Shown: one piece after another, positions 1 through 13,117 of the stretch
Layout of the letters: each line of letters begins with the position of its first letter
Position numbering within the stretch: position 1 is the stretch's first letter
Origin: Triplophysa rosa
Taxonomy: Eukaryota > Chordata > Actinopteri > Cypriniformes > Nemacheilidae
Direction: 5' to 3'
Length of the DNA: 64,000 nt
Assembly (NCBI RefSeq): GCF_024868665.1
Contig: NC_079901.1
Coordinates: 7,457,092-7,521,091, forward strand
Notes under the pieces: generated by a model
What the model was told of the DNA's origin: nothing
The model's database searches: none
The model's input: only the letters and a program-made list of their open reading frames with translations
Position numbers and translations under genes: made by a program

Positions 1-3000
1 TTCTATGCTCCTGATTAAGGCTGTAATTCCTTCTCTGTCGTTACGCAGAGGTGTTAAGACAAAGACAGAGAGAAAAAATATTTTGATAAATGGCTCGAAG
101 GTGAGCCAAGGGTAGAGATTTTCTGCGTAGTAAGTATGTCAATAAATTACGTGCAAAAACTAGGGAGTAGATTTTAAGGGATGAGTCTACATTTTCTGTT
201 TAGCTCCAAGGGGTGATGGTGGGCCATGAATTACAAGAAACAAATTCTTATTGTTGTCTCAGAGCAGTGGGAGATACTGTGGTGTCTATCAAATTCCATT
301 GTGTGAAGATCATCTTTTAAGAGCAAAATTTGTTAGCATGAGGAGCAAAATCTGTGGTATCGTAGCGTTACTAGAAATATTTTTTTTGTTGAATATACCA
401 TTCACTCCCTGTGCATAACTGCTGGACGGTGTCCATCAACATTACTAGGGTCCTAAATCACAGCAAAGCTTCGGCACCCAACCCGTAATCCCTCTCCCGT
501 TCCTGCGACTCTCCAGAAAGACAGCGGCTGTCAGCTAACTCGAACTAATGAGATCTAGACTAGAGGGGTTACAGGCAATTATTCTGGGTGGTGTACTAAC
601 TTTCGATCGCTACAGTTATGTGCGTGTAATGTACAGTCACAAAAACTCCCAGATGCAGAAAACATCCTTTATTCCTGCTGGAACGAGGACTTTACTATCC
701 TCATTACAAAAGACCTGAAATGTGGTTTGGTGGTTTGTGTAATCAGGATGAGGCAGATGTAATGTGATGTAAGCTTGCCATAATACATGAGCACATCCTC
801 CCTGCTTGTTCTGCATGGTACTAGGGCTGGCTGGGATACTGAAAATTCAAAAGGAATTTGTTTTGATATAAAAAATATTGTGAATCTACTTCAAAAGGAC
901 CGTTCACCAAAAAATGGAAAATCATTTACTCCTCTTGTGTAGTTTCATGAAAGAAAAAACAAAAGAACTGATAGGCAGAACTGACTGCCTCAGCCACCTC
1001 ACTGTACGGAAAGAAAGTTATACATCTCTGGAAAGAAATGATGGTAAATTTTTGGTAAATTATACCTTGAAATTTCCTAAACTTTGTAATCCTTTTGTAA
1101 TTAGCAAAGCTGATTAAGCTGGTATTAGAGCAAGTCTAATTTTAAAACATTTAAAACATTTCAAAACTCTGATTAAAAGACTTTGATGTTCTCACTAAAT
1201 ATATTCTTGAAAGTGTCACTTTCATTTCTTTAAATGTAATAGAAATTATTATTAGTATTAGTACATTATTGTTTTATACTGCGATATTAATGAAACTGCC
1301 ATTATTAGTCTGTCAATAGGCTGTTGGTTTTTTCCAGTCTACTTTATTTCTTGCACTTAGAGTTTTTAATGTCATTGATTGCTAAACAGGTTATTTGAAT
1401 GGAATGATTCTTGAAACTAAAACAAAATTGTTTTATAGCCATTTTACATCAAATACATAAATATCACATTTGTTATATATTGTCAAAATATAAATACAAC
1501 ATATATAAAATATAACGCATAGCAATGTGCAAAAGCTTTTTATACAATACTATTTCATTTCTTTGTTTATATGGTCAAACGTTGATCCAGAAGTGATGGT
1601 ACTGAGAGCAAAACCACAGCCCTAACCCAAATAAACCTCCAAACCACAGTCACACAAATTCACTTTCATGTCCCCTACCCAGGTGGGGGTAAAAAGTCAC
1701 CTAACATTTGTGGGGCAACAGAGGCAGGGCAAAGGACATCCTTAAACCTGTGCCATCCCTCTGACTTTCAAACTTTTTTATTTACTGTACCTACCATGCC
1801 AATGTGACATTGGTGCTCAAACCTATCTATTAATCACGTTCAACCTATCTGTAGTGCTCTAAAAACCCACCTGCTGTCCCACCCAGACGACTGAATCGCC
1901 ACAGTTCAGACTGACATCTCAACTACACAGAGGTTTATATTTTCCAACGTATTGATCAAGGCAGAGCTTCTAATTTGCAAACTAACGACGACAGACCACC
2001 AGAATGACTGGAAAGGCCATCACTGGTCCGAATCATTACACATGCTTACATTCGAATTGGCCACTTAGCATACCTTTTCAACAGCCCCATGTGTTTATCA
2101 TTACCCAGAACTCTCTAAACGGCCAAACATTATTCTTGCTCTCTAAATAGCACTGCAGTGTTTAGCTCCGGCCTGTACTGGATAACCGATGCCCTGCTAA
2201 TGGTTTAGAAATGCTGGTAATTAGTGAGGGAACACGGATGGGTCATGACTTTAAAATCAGAAGATAGCATTATGCCAACTGATTGGTGAACTAAAATGGC
2301 ATGATCGCAAGGGCAACAATGAAAGGTAAGGAATGAATAAAAGTAGGAAGTTAGGCTGTATGAACAGAGTGACCTCAAAAACTATAGGTAATCCTTATGA
2401 CTAAATTCAAAGGGCATAAATTAACAGGAAATAGTTTCCCCCAAGGATAAAACACAGACTTTGAGCGTCTCTGAAGGTGCCCACCTGTGGCTCAAAGTCT
2501 GAAAGTCATTTTTTAAGTGAAAATGTACAAGACTGTGCAATGTTACTTCATCCAGGTTTTAAGTGCAGCCCCTATGTAAGAAAAGAGCATTTGAAACAGC
2601 AAAGGCATCCGGGTATCCCTGCAGTAGCAGAAAGAAAATAAATAAGGATCTCATCTGAGATGAGGGAGTTTAATAAACAGAATCAGTAAAGGATCAAATG
2701 TTCAGAGACAAGATGTGTCATTTTTAACAAAGCTCATGGCTCTGAAAAGCGAGGTGTGCTATGATTGGCCAGTTAACCAGTGCGCAGTGATTGGTCGAAT
2801 ACTGCAAGCGTGTGACGGAAATGTAATCTGGAACATCAGGTTCCAAAGCAATTGTACTGACAGTCGGGCGGTCTTAGTCAACTCATACCACGAACTGACG
2901 TAGATTTGTGGGGGTGTGGTTACACGAGGCGTTTCAGGCAGGTCTGGGTGAGCATTCGCTTTTAGATAGAATGCATCTTTTGTTCCCACACTTTCATTTT

Positions 3001-5200
3001 TGCAATTTTAAGTGTCTAATACATGCATGGGCAACTTATAACACACCAAAGACACAGAAAAACACGTGTTCGCGCCATATGACCCCTTTAAACTGCACAG
3101 TGACACAATCTAAAACTAGTAAAAAACAAAAACCCGAATAAATATACGTATATAAATATACTTATAAATATCCCAAACAATTCTGTCTATAATCACAGCA
3201 ACACAACTCCTGCAGTGTCCTTCTGCAATGCGGTTTGTGTGAAAAAATGTTGATCATGATTTACACATCAGTGCAGTTGTCTTCTTCACTATATCTTATT
3301 CTGAAAAAAAAAAATTGGACAAACGAAAGAGCCAACAGGTGACAGCGAACAAGCAGAATTATACGTGACCGAACTCAACATTCCTGTCTGGACTAAAATA
3401 AAGATGATAAATGTTGACCTGCTGTCCAACACTCATCCGCTTCATCTACACCACAATAAAGAACACAGCCGTTTTCAGCTAGCTGTACCGGATGGCAAGA
3501 TGCGAATGTAACAAAAATTCCTTCGCTAGATCATTATTCAGACACCCATTCATTACACTTGCCTTTTCCTCACTGGAGCTTTTTCAAACTTTTATTGTGT
3601 TGGTATCTTGAGACGATCTCTGGGTCTCTTTTGCTCCCGAGCAGAAAGCATGAGGGCTTTGTTATCCAGCAGTCATGTTGTCCTAACCTCTCTGATCAGA
3701 CAAAAGACACTCACATGCCACATGTAGGCATCCATTTACGCCTCTTTAGAAAAACAACATCAAAAGAGTCATTACGCCCCACGGGAGGAACAATAGAGAG
3801 ATACACCCCAATATCTGCTCTCGGAATCATCAACATCGGTTTGCAAATAAAGACCATTTTTTATAATCTACAGAAAAATCGGCAGTTAAAATTTATTTCA
3901 TATACAGACACAAAAAAATCTACTATAGAAGTTAAACTATTCTGTAACTGCAACTGTTTACTTATGGTATGTAATAAAACATTTTGTTAAAACTTCACAG
4001 AGCTTAACTTTTAGGTTCAATTTTGATGCAATTTCATGCAAATTAAAAATGAATCTCTTAAATATATATATATATATATCTTTACATTTAATAATAAAAC
4101 AAGTAATTGCACACTTAAAAAAACGTGGTCATAACGTTTGTAGTAGTTAAAGCAGTAAATACTGCAAAAAAGTATTAGGACAAGTAAAGGACATTAGGTC
4201 AAGTATTTCTTTTTATAACTTAAATGCATTTGTACAATAACTCATTTTGATGACAATCAACTCTTTGAAAGGTTCAACCACATTTCATTGTCTATCACTC
4301 AGGCCATTTATTTTCTGGAGCAAAAAGTCGTTTTTTGTCTCACAGGTATCTCATTTCAAAGAGCTGTGTGTTTGGGGTCTGACCAATAGATATTGTGGTC
4401 CGTTTTCATCAAGAAATATAACCAAGTTACTTTGGTGGTGAAGGAACCCTGCTGCGCATGAACAACCCTCTTTCCATGTCAATAAGATGTACGATTAGAA
4501 AATTATCATTAATAAATCACATAAAATCTGACTTTATTACAGAAAAACTAACAAAACACAACAATATTATCGATGTGCACAAGTTCAGTGTATTTACATA
4601 CAAAACGTGCTCCTCAGTTGAGCAGACAACCTTCCCTATTAAGACACACACAATCCTACACTATCAATACAAACAAGACACGTGTCACATTGGAAATGTT
4701 TTTCATATTGTGTTGCAAGACAACTTCCCAATCGAGCAACAAGTACTCATGTTTTGTATACAGTTACAGTTATAATCAAAATTATTCCTTGAGAAAACAA
4801 CCCTTATGAGATACACATAGTTTATATGCTTAACACTTACACTATATACTTGAGAAAGAGTTTGGCAACACACTTAAGAGGTGTTCATACCTTCCAAAAT
4901 ATAAAGGAAAACGTACATTTTGTATTTACACACTATACACAGTTTCTTATTTACACAAAGCGTGTTTCAATCTTTAGAAACTTTGTTCCTACACCTTAAC
5001 AATTTAGCATTTCATCTTTGTATACTTAAATGTTTCAAACGATGTATACTTTTACACGTTCTTCACTTGAAAGTAATGGGTGTTTATGTATGCCAAAACA
5101 AAACGAGTTTTTTTTCACTTGGCACTTCAACATACCACTTTCACGTATACACTGTTTAAAGTAGCCTAAAAGTAAGTTGGAAAATCCTTTCAAACACGTA
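1..5200. other. AT-rich non-coding stretch
   Basis: No open frame here resembles a known protein, and no exon with good splice sites on both sides was found. The only local structure is a short TA run near 4064-4080 and a somewhat GC-richer block at about 440-620. If the candidate minus-strand exon at 5456-5700 is real, this stretch would be its first intron or 3' part, but nothing in it proves transcription. Confidence 0.5.
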
Positions 5201-5279
5201 AAAGTTGCACACTGTTTACTCTCAGGGACGATCCTCCCGCATTCCTAAACAAAAAGATTTGTGACACTTTCCCGACGAC

Positions 5280-5760
5280 TATAGGCTACTTTGCGCAATC
5301 AACGTATAGATGCGGAGTTGAGTCTAACGGGACGTTTCGGGGTTTGTTGCGATATAAATGTGGCAATACGCAATACTTTTACGCTTATTTATGTAAAGAG
5401 GATCTTAATGCATGGCGGTGCGTGAAGAAATCCTTTCAACGCAGTCTCTTCTTACCTCGTACTGGAGGGCAAAAGCTGCGACCAGCCGGACGCGCTAGAA
5501 GTAAAACACATTCTCCCGATGGCAAATCCGCACGGGGCCCTCCATTAGACACGGGCGCAAAGTGCACGATACCGGGGAAAAGAGTAACGACGCACCGCGT
5601 CTCGCTCGCGCGCTGTCCCGAGCTGAAGCTCTCGTGCCCTTCACGGCGCTGAAGGAAAGAACGCGCGACTCGAGTCCAAACTTCACATCCGGCGAGGTTT
5701 GTAGTAAGTGAACCCTACTCGTCTAACTGTGTCGCTCTGTCTTCTCTTTTCCCTTCCCTA
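5280..5760 (-). promoter_or_regulatory. CpG-rich promoter-like block
   Basis: Within otherwise AT-rich DNA this block is rich in CpG dinucleotides, for example around 5480-5500, 5520-5600 and 5640-5700. Vertebrate CpG-rich islands of this size usually mark transcription start sites. The strong minus-strand splice donor inside it suggests transcription toward position 1. Bidirectional activity cannot be excluded. Confidence 0.4.
5456..5700 (-). other. Candidate first exon (minus strand)
   Basis: On the minus strand the sequence TACGAG is followed by GTAAGAAGA, an almost ideal 5' splice site, with the exon ending at 5456. The exon body is CpG-rich and has no upstream acceptor, as expected for a first exon. 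A minus-strand ATG at 5511 opens 18 codons into the donor. Another ATG at about 5544 gives a short frame that stops within the exon and could be an upstream ORF. I do not recognise the short peptide, so the exon may be wholly 5' untranslated. The 5' end at 5700 is a guess. The gene would lie to the left of, or outside, this window. Confidence 0.35.
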
Positions 5761-5797
5761 CTCTCTCTCTCTCTCTCTCTTACACACACACACAGAG
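5759..5797. repeat. CT/CA microsatellite
   Basis: A run of CT dinucleotides passes directly into a CA run, followed by a purine-rich stretch. Confidence 0.9.
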
Positions 5798-6328
5798 GCA
5801 GAGAGAGGGGGATCAGATTGCTCAGCAGATCGTCAGAACAGGAATGTTCCAGCCCCACAGCAGCAGCACTGCTGGAGTATAGATGGTTACCCTTCTGCTT
5901 ATACAGTAACTATTATTTTAGGGACCAATTTGTACGTAAAGTGTGCGAACCATAAAAAATCTGAGCAAAAACACCAGTTGGGGACGTCCTCACACACTGT
6001 AAAACTGTAGTAAATAAAGTTTTTTTCAAATTGTAAAAATGAAAAAAGTTTTCTTTTATGGATAGGGTTAGGTTATAGTGTTTGTAGCTGTAAAGTATTT
6101 ATAGAAGTCCATGAATGTCCTGATTTAGTAGTAAACATGTGTGCGTGCATGTGTGTACTATACCATGTACATCATGTACCGCCCCCTGCATACCAAAATC
6201 AGCCTGGATTTGTCTTTTATTTGTTTATATATTAATATAAATGTTATATCATCAAAAAGTTGCATTTCTGAAATAAGTATATTATGCTTTAATACGTTTT
6301 TAATAAGTCTATTTATTTATTTTTAAAA

Positions 6329-6329
<1 letters not shown>
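5798..6329. other. Non-coding, no recognised feature
   Basis: AT-rich sequence. The 100-residue open frame through its start is low-complexity (translated CT/CA repeat) and is not a credible gene. Confidence 0.5.
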
Positions 6330-6412
<83 letters not shown>

Positions 6413-6452
6413 ATCTATCTATCTATCTATCTATCATCTATCTATCTATCTA
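6330..6452. repeat. Compound tetranucleotide microsatellite
   Basis: Three adjoining tetranucleotide blocks: (CTGT)n at about 6330-6360, (CTTT)n at about 6361-6410 and (CTAT)n at about 6411-6452, with one interruption in the last block. Each block differs from its neighbour by one base per unit, as if one array had been converted stepwise. Confidence 0.95.
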
Positions 6453-7686
6453 CCACCAGCTGTAGTGTGTTTAGGGCCTTGTTCCTGTAATATTGAATGC
6501 TGTTCTCATCCTATTCCCATTATAGTTTCTATTAAAACTAATACAATTCTCTTTATAACCATTAAAATAAGGAAAAATGTAAAAAAACAGACAAATAATT
6601 TCTATTTAGTTAGCCAAGAAACATACTGTAATTTATCACGCTGCCACATATCAATATTCTTCCAGTACAGTTTTGGTTATTATTCATATTTTCACATTAT
6701 TCAGAACCTGTCAGCCCTTGGTGTGATTGGCAGGTGGCGTCCCTGTGTGTCCACCTCCATAATCCCCAGCAATGCAAGAGTTTTCAGGAAGTATGTGGTA
6801 TATTTGCACAGAGCACATTGCTCAGTCATTCATTGACAAGGCCAGACATAAAAAAGACAGAGGTTCTAAAAGACCATAAATAGATTAAAAATGTAAGTTA
6901 GGCATACAGAATCTACATACTGTTACATGCAATTTGCTCTTGTAGCACTGATTTAAATGAGTGTTTGTGTCCTTGTTTGTGTAGCTACACTCCGTGGGTC
7001 GATTTTGGCCTCAGGGTTGTTGGTTGGACATGGCTTATGTTGTTTGGCCGGGAATATGTCCTCAGCACTTTGTGAGATGCGTGTTTGTGTATGTAGGGAA
7101 GCTCAGGTGTGTGGGGGAGTTGCTGGCTGCTTAACGTGTGCGTGAGAGCGACCGTGTGTGTTCAACCTGTAGAACGGCATGAGCGCACAGGACGCCCGGA
7201 CTTTGTGAAGCAGTCATCTGTTCTGCGTACGGGCATGTGTAAATATAGCATAATCATCTTTTCGCCTGTAGTCATTGGACTGGGCTGTGATGGGGCGGCC
7301 CACCCGGGCCGAAGTACAGCAGGTGCTGCCTGCCATCTGACAGCCCGTTCCAGTGGAAGGTGTGATCCAATTCCTCCAAGGTCTGTGGAGAGAGAGAGTC
7401 ACTGGAGTGGAAAGGTTTCTTATCTGACAACTGTTGCTTTCTTTTCTGCCTGAGAGGATCTGGACGTGCCAACATGCCCCACGGCAACATTTCCTTTTGG
7501 TTTTTATTTCACTTATTGCTCATTTTATACTTTTTCATTTTAAAAAGATTGAAAATGAACAAAAATATGTTTATACTAACTATGAGTTTATACTCATTAA
7601 AAACAAACAGACAATTGTTCAGTAAGTTTCATCAATGTACAACATAGATTTCATAATTTATTGTTTTTTTTTACTTTTGTCACCAC
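6453..7686. other. Non-coding, no recognised feature
   Basis: Short open frames on both strands at 6465-6836 and 7109-7490 have no recognisable domains or convincing splice context. Nothing further is seen. Confidence 0.45.
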
Positions 7687-7908
7687 TACACTCTAAAAAA
7701 AGCTGTAAAAATAGGGCACAATATACTGTATTAATATGAAGGAATTTTCCGTGATCATTTTTACAGTTGTTTTACCTATTTTACATTTTGCACTGCATTC
7801 ATTTGCATTTTAGCATTAACGGAAATGTCCGTAAAATAAAGGAAAATGTACTGGTAATTTTCTGCCAGTACTTTATCTGTTTTTTTACGGGATTTTTTTT
7901 ACAGTGTA
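7687..7908. mobile_element. Short inverted-repeat transposon (MITE)
   Basis: Starts 'cactctaaaaaaagctgtaa' and ends 'ttttacagtgta', with imperfect inverted ends and internal 'ggaattttccgt'/'acggaaatgtccgt' motifs. This matches, from memory, a very common non-autonomous teleost DNA element. It has no coding capacity. Confidence 0.65.
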
Positions 7909-7929
7909 CATGCATTTAATATACAACTG

Positions 7930-7990
7930 CTTTGCATCAACGAAAAGTTGTTAAAAGCGCTATACAAATAAATATGAATTTAATTAAAAA
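7930..7990 (+). repeat. LINE 3' tail fragment
   Basis: The motif 'aaagcgctatacaaataaa' followed by an A/T-rich 'gaatttaatta' tail is characteristic of the 3' end of fish LINE elements. Only the terminal fragment is present. Confidence 0.55.
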
Positions 7991-10174
7991 GTAGATCAAA
8001 AAAATCAATTAAGACTTAAAGACTGTCTCAGTATCACATCTCAATTCGCAACTGCAGTTCTCTAATTATTCATAATTTGAGTTATCGTGGACGATTTTGC
8101 AGGAAATGTCATTTGACAAAATTTGACTTCAAATCACATAAAAATAAGTAACCTGTAATTTTATGTTTCGAATAGAAATAAAAGTATTGAAAAGTATTGA
8201 ACTTCAATATGTTAGTACTACAAACATGACTGATGACTGAAATTGTGAAACAAATACCATAGACTTGCACTGAATGAGGTAGCCAAAATAGAATTGGAAA
8301 TATTTTGGGGGCTTTTATAGGCAACCAATAAGAGACCCCAGCAAACACTTCTCAGAAACCCTAGCAACCATATAGCAATAAACACACTATAGCATCAGAT
8401 AAGCATCACTTACATGTTCATCAGAAATTGTAACAAAAGTAGTATTTATTATTCTCACACAATGTGGTTTTGGACCCATTTTGACCAATTTCCCATGTTA
8501 GTGGCCTTTGCCCCCACAGTTCCCATTCCTCTCACCTTGCTATACCTCAGCACACTGAGCTTTTTGTCTTATTGAATGGGGAAAAAAGTTCAGTCCAAGC
8601 CTAGAGCAGCAGGCTGTCTGTGAGCTCTGTATGGCACTGATTGGATTCAACAGGTCCTGGATTGAAATCAAAGGTGTTTAGATGAGAACCGGTGTAGGCC
8701 TTTCCTCTATCGAATCATGCATGTTACTAGCAAACTCTACCTCTCAGTCCTTATCAAAGATGCCCCCCTCCACCACCTGTTCATGGTCTCTGTATCGCTC
8801 ACCGTTTTTGTATTTTGGGCTGGTGGGAGGCAATGTGTGCACGTGAGAAGACGAAAGCCACTGTGTTGTGAGGCTCAGAGGGACGGGGTGGGGAAGGGCT
8901 GGGGTTTAAGAGGGAGAATGATTTGACACAGTCGCATGTGAAAGGCCAGAAAGCGGGCAGTCTTCATACAAAAGAGCTTTGGAGGGGGTCAGGCCCAGCA
9001 CAGAGCGAGTTAGAGGCCAGAGGCATGCTGGGAACTGAAGACTCCAGTCTACTTCTCTCATACCAGCGTGTCAGTTCGCCATAAAATGAAAGAACGTTTT
9101 TTGAGTGCAATCATTTAAACTGTTTATTTTTTGTTGTTCTTTACCTGAGAAAGTGCAAAAGATAAGAACATTTATATGTATATAGTACATTTGAGTGAAT
9201 CTTCAGAAATCTCCAGGTCATGTCTGGGTCATAATTCATCCCAAAAGTTCAAATAATTTGTTATATTTGCTTGAAGAAACTGTAGCTCAGGACTGTTAAG
9301 AATGTTTACGTTATGATATTCACAAGACAAATGTTTCATAATAATTAGTAGTATTTCCCTCGCAATTATCATTGGGAATGAGATTAAAAAACACCAAAAA
9401 AATATTACAGTAATAGGAAAAATACAAAATGCTTTTTGTTATGTCAAGTAAAAGTTCCAATTTCTTTCTTTTAATTTGGGGAAAATTGTGAACATCAACT
9501 TTTAAATAGTCATGCATATTAACATTTGTTTTTGAGATTCACGCACCGTCTTTTAAAGTAAAAGAGCCACAGTAAAATGTGAACAGACCCCAAAATAAAA
9601 TGCTAAAAAAGATCGTTCACATTCCACCTCTAAAGCCACACGCACCTTAAATTAGCTCCTGTATCACCCCAGCAGAGCCCTCACACCTCCTCCTGTCAGG
9701 TGCTTAAGCCTGTTTACTGTTTGTTGTGTGTGTGTGGGGGGGGTAATCAGGACCTGATCACTGTTTACGAGCTGCAAAGCAAGACAGGCCACTGTTGACT
9801 TTTTCAGCGGGGGCCATGATGCTGACTCTCTCTCCCCCTCTCGTCCGCTATCAAAAGGTCATTACAGATAGCAAGAGTGTCATCAGGGGTCAGAGGTCAG
9901 AGTACACAGCTAAATCAAACCCGAGAGAACCTTAACCTCGCACTGGAATGTGTGTTTAAATGCCAAAGGTTAGCTTATTGAATACTGTCAAACAGAACCT
10001 GTCCTGCTGTACTGGATTGGAATTCTGTGTTTATGAATTTGTACTAAAAATATAAAGGCAGTTATTTGTAATATACTTTTAGAATAAAGTAGAGTAAACA
10101 TTTTTATCTCAGTTTGTTGTTGCATTCTAAGTCAACTTGTAACAGCATTTACCACTTATTTTGTGATTATGTTA
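7991..10174. other. Non-coding; possible regulatory block
   Basis: No gene was found. At about 9640-9960 the composition changes to balanced GC with dense transcription-factor-like words, including a forkhead-like 'tgtttactgtttgttg' and 'tcattacagatag'. This is the style of deeply conserved vertebrate enhancers, but conservation cannot be tested from one sequence. Confidence 0.35.
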
Positions 10175-10332
10175 AATGGTTCCAAACCTGTGTAAATGTC
10201 TTTGTTCTGTTGAACACAAAGAAAGATATTTGGAAGAATGTTAGCAACTGAAATTTATACAGGTTTGGAACAAGTTGAGGGTGAGTAATCCATGACAGAA
10301 TTTTCATTTTGGGGGGAATTATCCCTTTAATG
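10175..10332. repeat. 'gggatagttcaccc' family, truncated copy
   Basis: Internal words 'ttccaaacctgt', 'gaacacaaagaaagatattt' and a terminal 'gaattatccctttaa' identify an abundant cyprinid non-autonomous inverted-repeat family. The left half is missing. Confidence 0.7.
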
Positions 10333-10637
10333 TATTTTGTTGCGAAACACTGCATTCATGATTTTATCCATTTGGGAAATGATTGAATAGTGAAACGTGT
10401 TTCTAGATGGCAGGTGGTTGTAGGGGCGGGGCTAAAGATGGAAGAGGGTTTTATGTCATCAATAAGTCATTTTGATGTGAAGTTGAAAAAACTTTGGTTT
10501 CATTTCATTTCAAAAACGAAATTTTTCATTTCATTTTGAATTTGTACGATGTGAATAGTTAAAGTAAATATATAATGTAGTATGCTTACCAGTCAAATGT
10601 TTCCAATTGGTAAATAAAAAAACCTCATTATTCTGAA

Positions 10638-10855
10638 GAAATAGTTAACCAAAAAAATGAAAAATTATTTCATTATTTAATCATCCTCATGACATTTCAA
10701 ACATGTTTGACTTTCTTTCTGCTGCAAAACACAAAAGAGGATATTTAAAAAAATGTTGGTGACCAAACAACATTGACCCCCATTGACTTCCATTGTATGG
10801 ACACAAAACCACCGAGTTTTCGAAATACCCTTTTTTAAGTGTTCCACAGAAGAAA
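10638..10855. repeat. 'gggatagttcaccc' family, partial copy
   Basis: Starts 'gaaatagttaaccaaaaaaa' and runs through 'caaacaacattgaccccc' and 'ttccattgtatggacac' to 'tgttccacagaag'. The copy is diverged and lacks its right end. Confidence 0.75.
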
Positions 10856-10871
10856 AAGCAATTTGAGTTAT

Positions 10872-10985
10872 TATTAAATGACTACTGTATATCATCATAA
10901 TGAAATCATGCTATGACATTATATACAGTACTGTATATAATGTCATAGTAACATGATTTCTTTATGATGACTACTATAGTAGTAT
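10872..10985. repeat. Near-perfect ~110-bp palindrome
   Basis: Left arm 'gactactgtatatcatcata' continues through 'atgacattatatacagta'. The right arm repeats these words in reverse complement around a centre near 10930. This is probably a hairpin-type MITE, and it abuts the preceding repeat. Confidence 0.75.
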
Positions 10986-12783
10986 TTTATATACATGCAC
11001 GAACGTGAAGTTGTAGTACATACCACATGAAGAAACCCCCTTTACTCTTGTACAACACACGTATAACACAATCTCCCCCAGGAAGACCATATATCTTTAA
11101 GCACAGACAGGTGTGTGTGAGAGAGTGAGAGAGTGAGCTGAACACTACTATCCCCCCAGCATCCCTCCATCCCCCACCCATCTGGTTTATGCATCACTGT
11201 ACCGAGATTGTATTATCCATTCTGGCCTCTCTGGGAATTTCATCAGTATGTTACATCTCACTTATGCACTCGTCTCTCTGCAGTCTGTTCTTTCTCTCTC
11301 TCTCACACACCAGCATAAGTCATTCACACACGCATAACCTCACGTTTCCCCTGAGAACCGTCACAGTGTTCTCCGTCTCTATTTACTCCCTCATCCTGTT
11401 TTTATCTTCAGAGACGCTCCACTCTGTAAAAAAAGCATGCTAGTCCATCTGAACTTTAACCACAGGAGTATTCTGCCTTATCAGGACGTTTCCCAGAATG
11501 CAACTGTGTAACTCGCAGCCACAAGGAAGCTCTGAATCTCTCCTCTCTTGAGGACATTTCATGGATACTGTAAATGGGGAATCATTAAAGATAAGATGGA
11601 AAATGATGACACGTGGCTCATTCGTGATGGAGCGAGTCAATGTGGAGCGAGGGAATAGGAGGGAAGGAAGCAGGTAAAGAGAGTGATCAGTCACAGGGTG
11701 CTGTAATGTCTCCGTTAGTCCCGTTGCAGTTTCAGCTGCGCTGCTGATTTATAGAGCAGGACGGGCTGAGAACATTACTGCAAACTAACTCGCACGGCTG
11801 CGTGTTTGTGAGAACACGAGGATGTACACACACACACACACACTCCGGGGGGACAGGAAAGAGTACACGCACACATGCACATGTTTAGCTCTTCTGTTGT
11901 TCTATATTAAAGAAATGTTCTGGGTCTCATACAAGTTACAGCAACTGCGCTGTTGGTTGCCATGAAAGCGTTGGAGCTCACTTCGTGAAAAAACGTTTCT
12001 CTTTGCAGTAATGCGTTTAGTTCAACGTATTGTGTTAGCGCAAAGGATGACATGATTTTCAGTGAAATGTATAGCTTGAATGCACAAAAGCGCCTGCCAA
12101 ATGTGTAGTGCCATGGCCACATTGGACTTTTAAAACGTGTAATTTCCACACATAGAGCCCTGTGTATACGGCCAGCAAGACTAATAAATGTTGATTAAAA
12201 AAACTTTTTTATTTACACATTATGGATTCCAACATATTTGCACTGGGTTGCATGTTGTTTTTATTATTATTACGCTGTTTTGTACAATACTGGAGTGTGT
12301 GATATTATTATTAACATTTCCTTCAACTGAACAGGTCATCGATCTTCTTTTGGTCACACATCATCACATCGTGCGAATTTGCAGGTCAGAGTTCATCAAA
12401 CTTTACCTTTGGAGCACAGCAAAATACAAAATGTAAAAAATGTTCACAGGAGCATACGTTTCTGGTCTACTGCATTTGCATGCGTATGAACTGAAGTCAA
12501 CGAAATAAAAAGTCTAGTGTGACTGCGACATGTCTATGGGGCGAGGTGTTGCATAAATATTAAATATTAAAATACACACTGTGTCGAGAGCGCTGAAACA
12601 CAACAGTGGTGTGATCAAATCATTTATTAAACGGTAAAAAGTGAATGTTTTAACTTCTGTCATGAACCTGGTAACTTCTGCATCGATACAAGGAAAGGAC
12701 TCCATCCATGATTAATATCTTTACAAAAAGTTTGCATTTTTAAAGAGAGTTTTCCACAGAATGAAAATTCTGCTATGAATTAC
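10986..12783. other. Non-coding, no recognised feature
   Basis: Unique sequence with short CT/CA runs near 11295-11335 and an AC run at about 11827-11845. Open frames are short and unrecognised. Confidence 0.45.
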
Positions 12784-13040
12784 ACTCTTAAAAATAAAGG
12801 TGCTTAAAAGGTTCTTTAAAGCGATGCCATAGAAGAACCATTTTTGGTTCCACAAAGTTCCATTCAGTCAAAATCTCATTAAAGAACCATCTCTTTCTTA
12901 CCTTTTTTATAACCTGAAGAGCCTTTTTTTGCCATAAAGAACCGTTTGTGAAACAGAAACTTTCCTTGGATGTTATAGGAACCATTTAGACCAAAAAAGG
13001 TTCTTTTATGGCATTGTGAAGCACCTTTATTTTTAAGAGT
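12784..13040. mobile_element. 'actcttaaaaataaagg' MITE, copy 1
   Basis: Begins 'actcttaaaaataaaggtgc' and ends with the reverse complement 'cacctttatttttaagagt'. Repeated 'aagaacc'/'ggttctt' words inside allow extensive self-pairing. No coding capacity. This is a familiar cyprinid element. Confidence 0.85.
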
Positions 13041-13117
13041 ATACTCACCCACTAGCTCTTCCAGAACCTTCATTCATCTTTCGAACACAAGTTAAGATAG
13101 TTTTGATAAAGTAATAC

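Noticed and set aside
3559..3990. 143-residue plus-strand open frame
   Set aside because: AT-rich, lysine/isoleucine-rich tail, no domain and no splice or promoter context.
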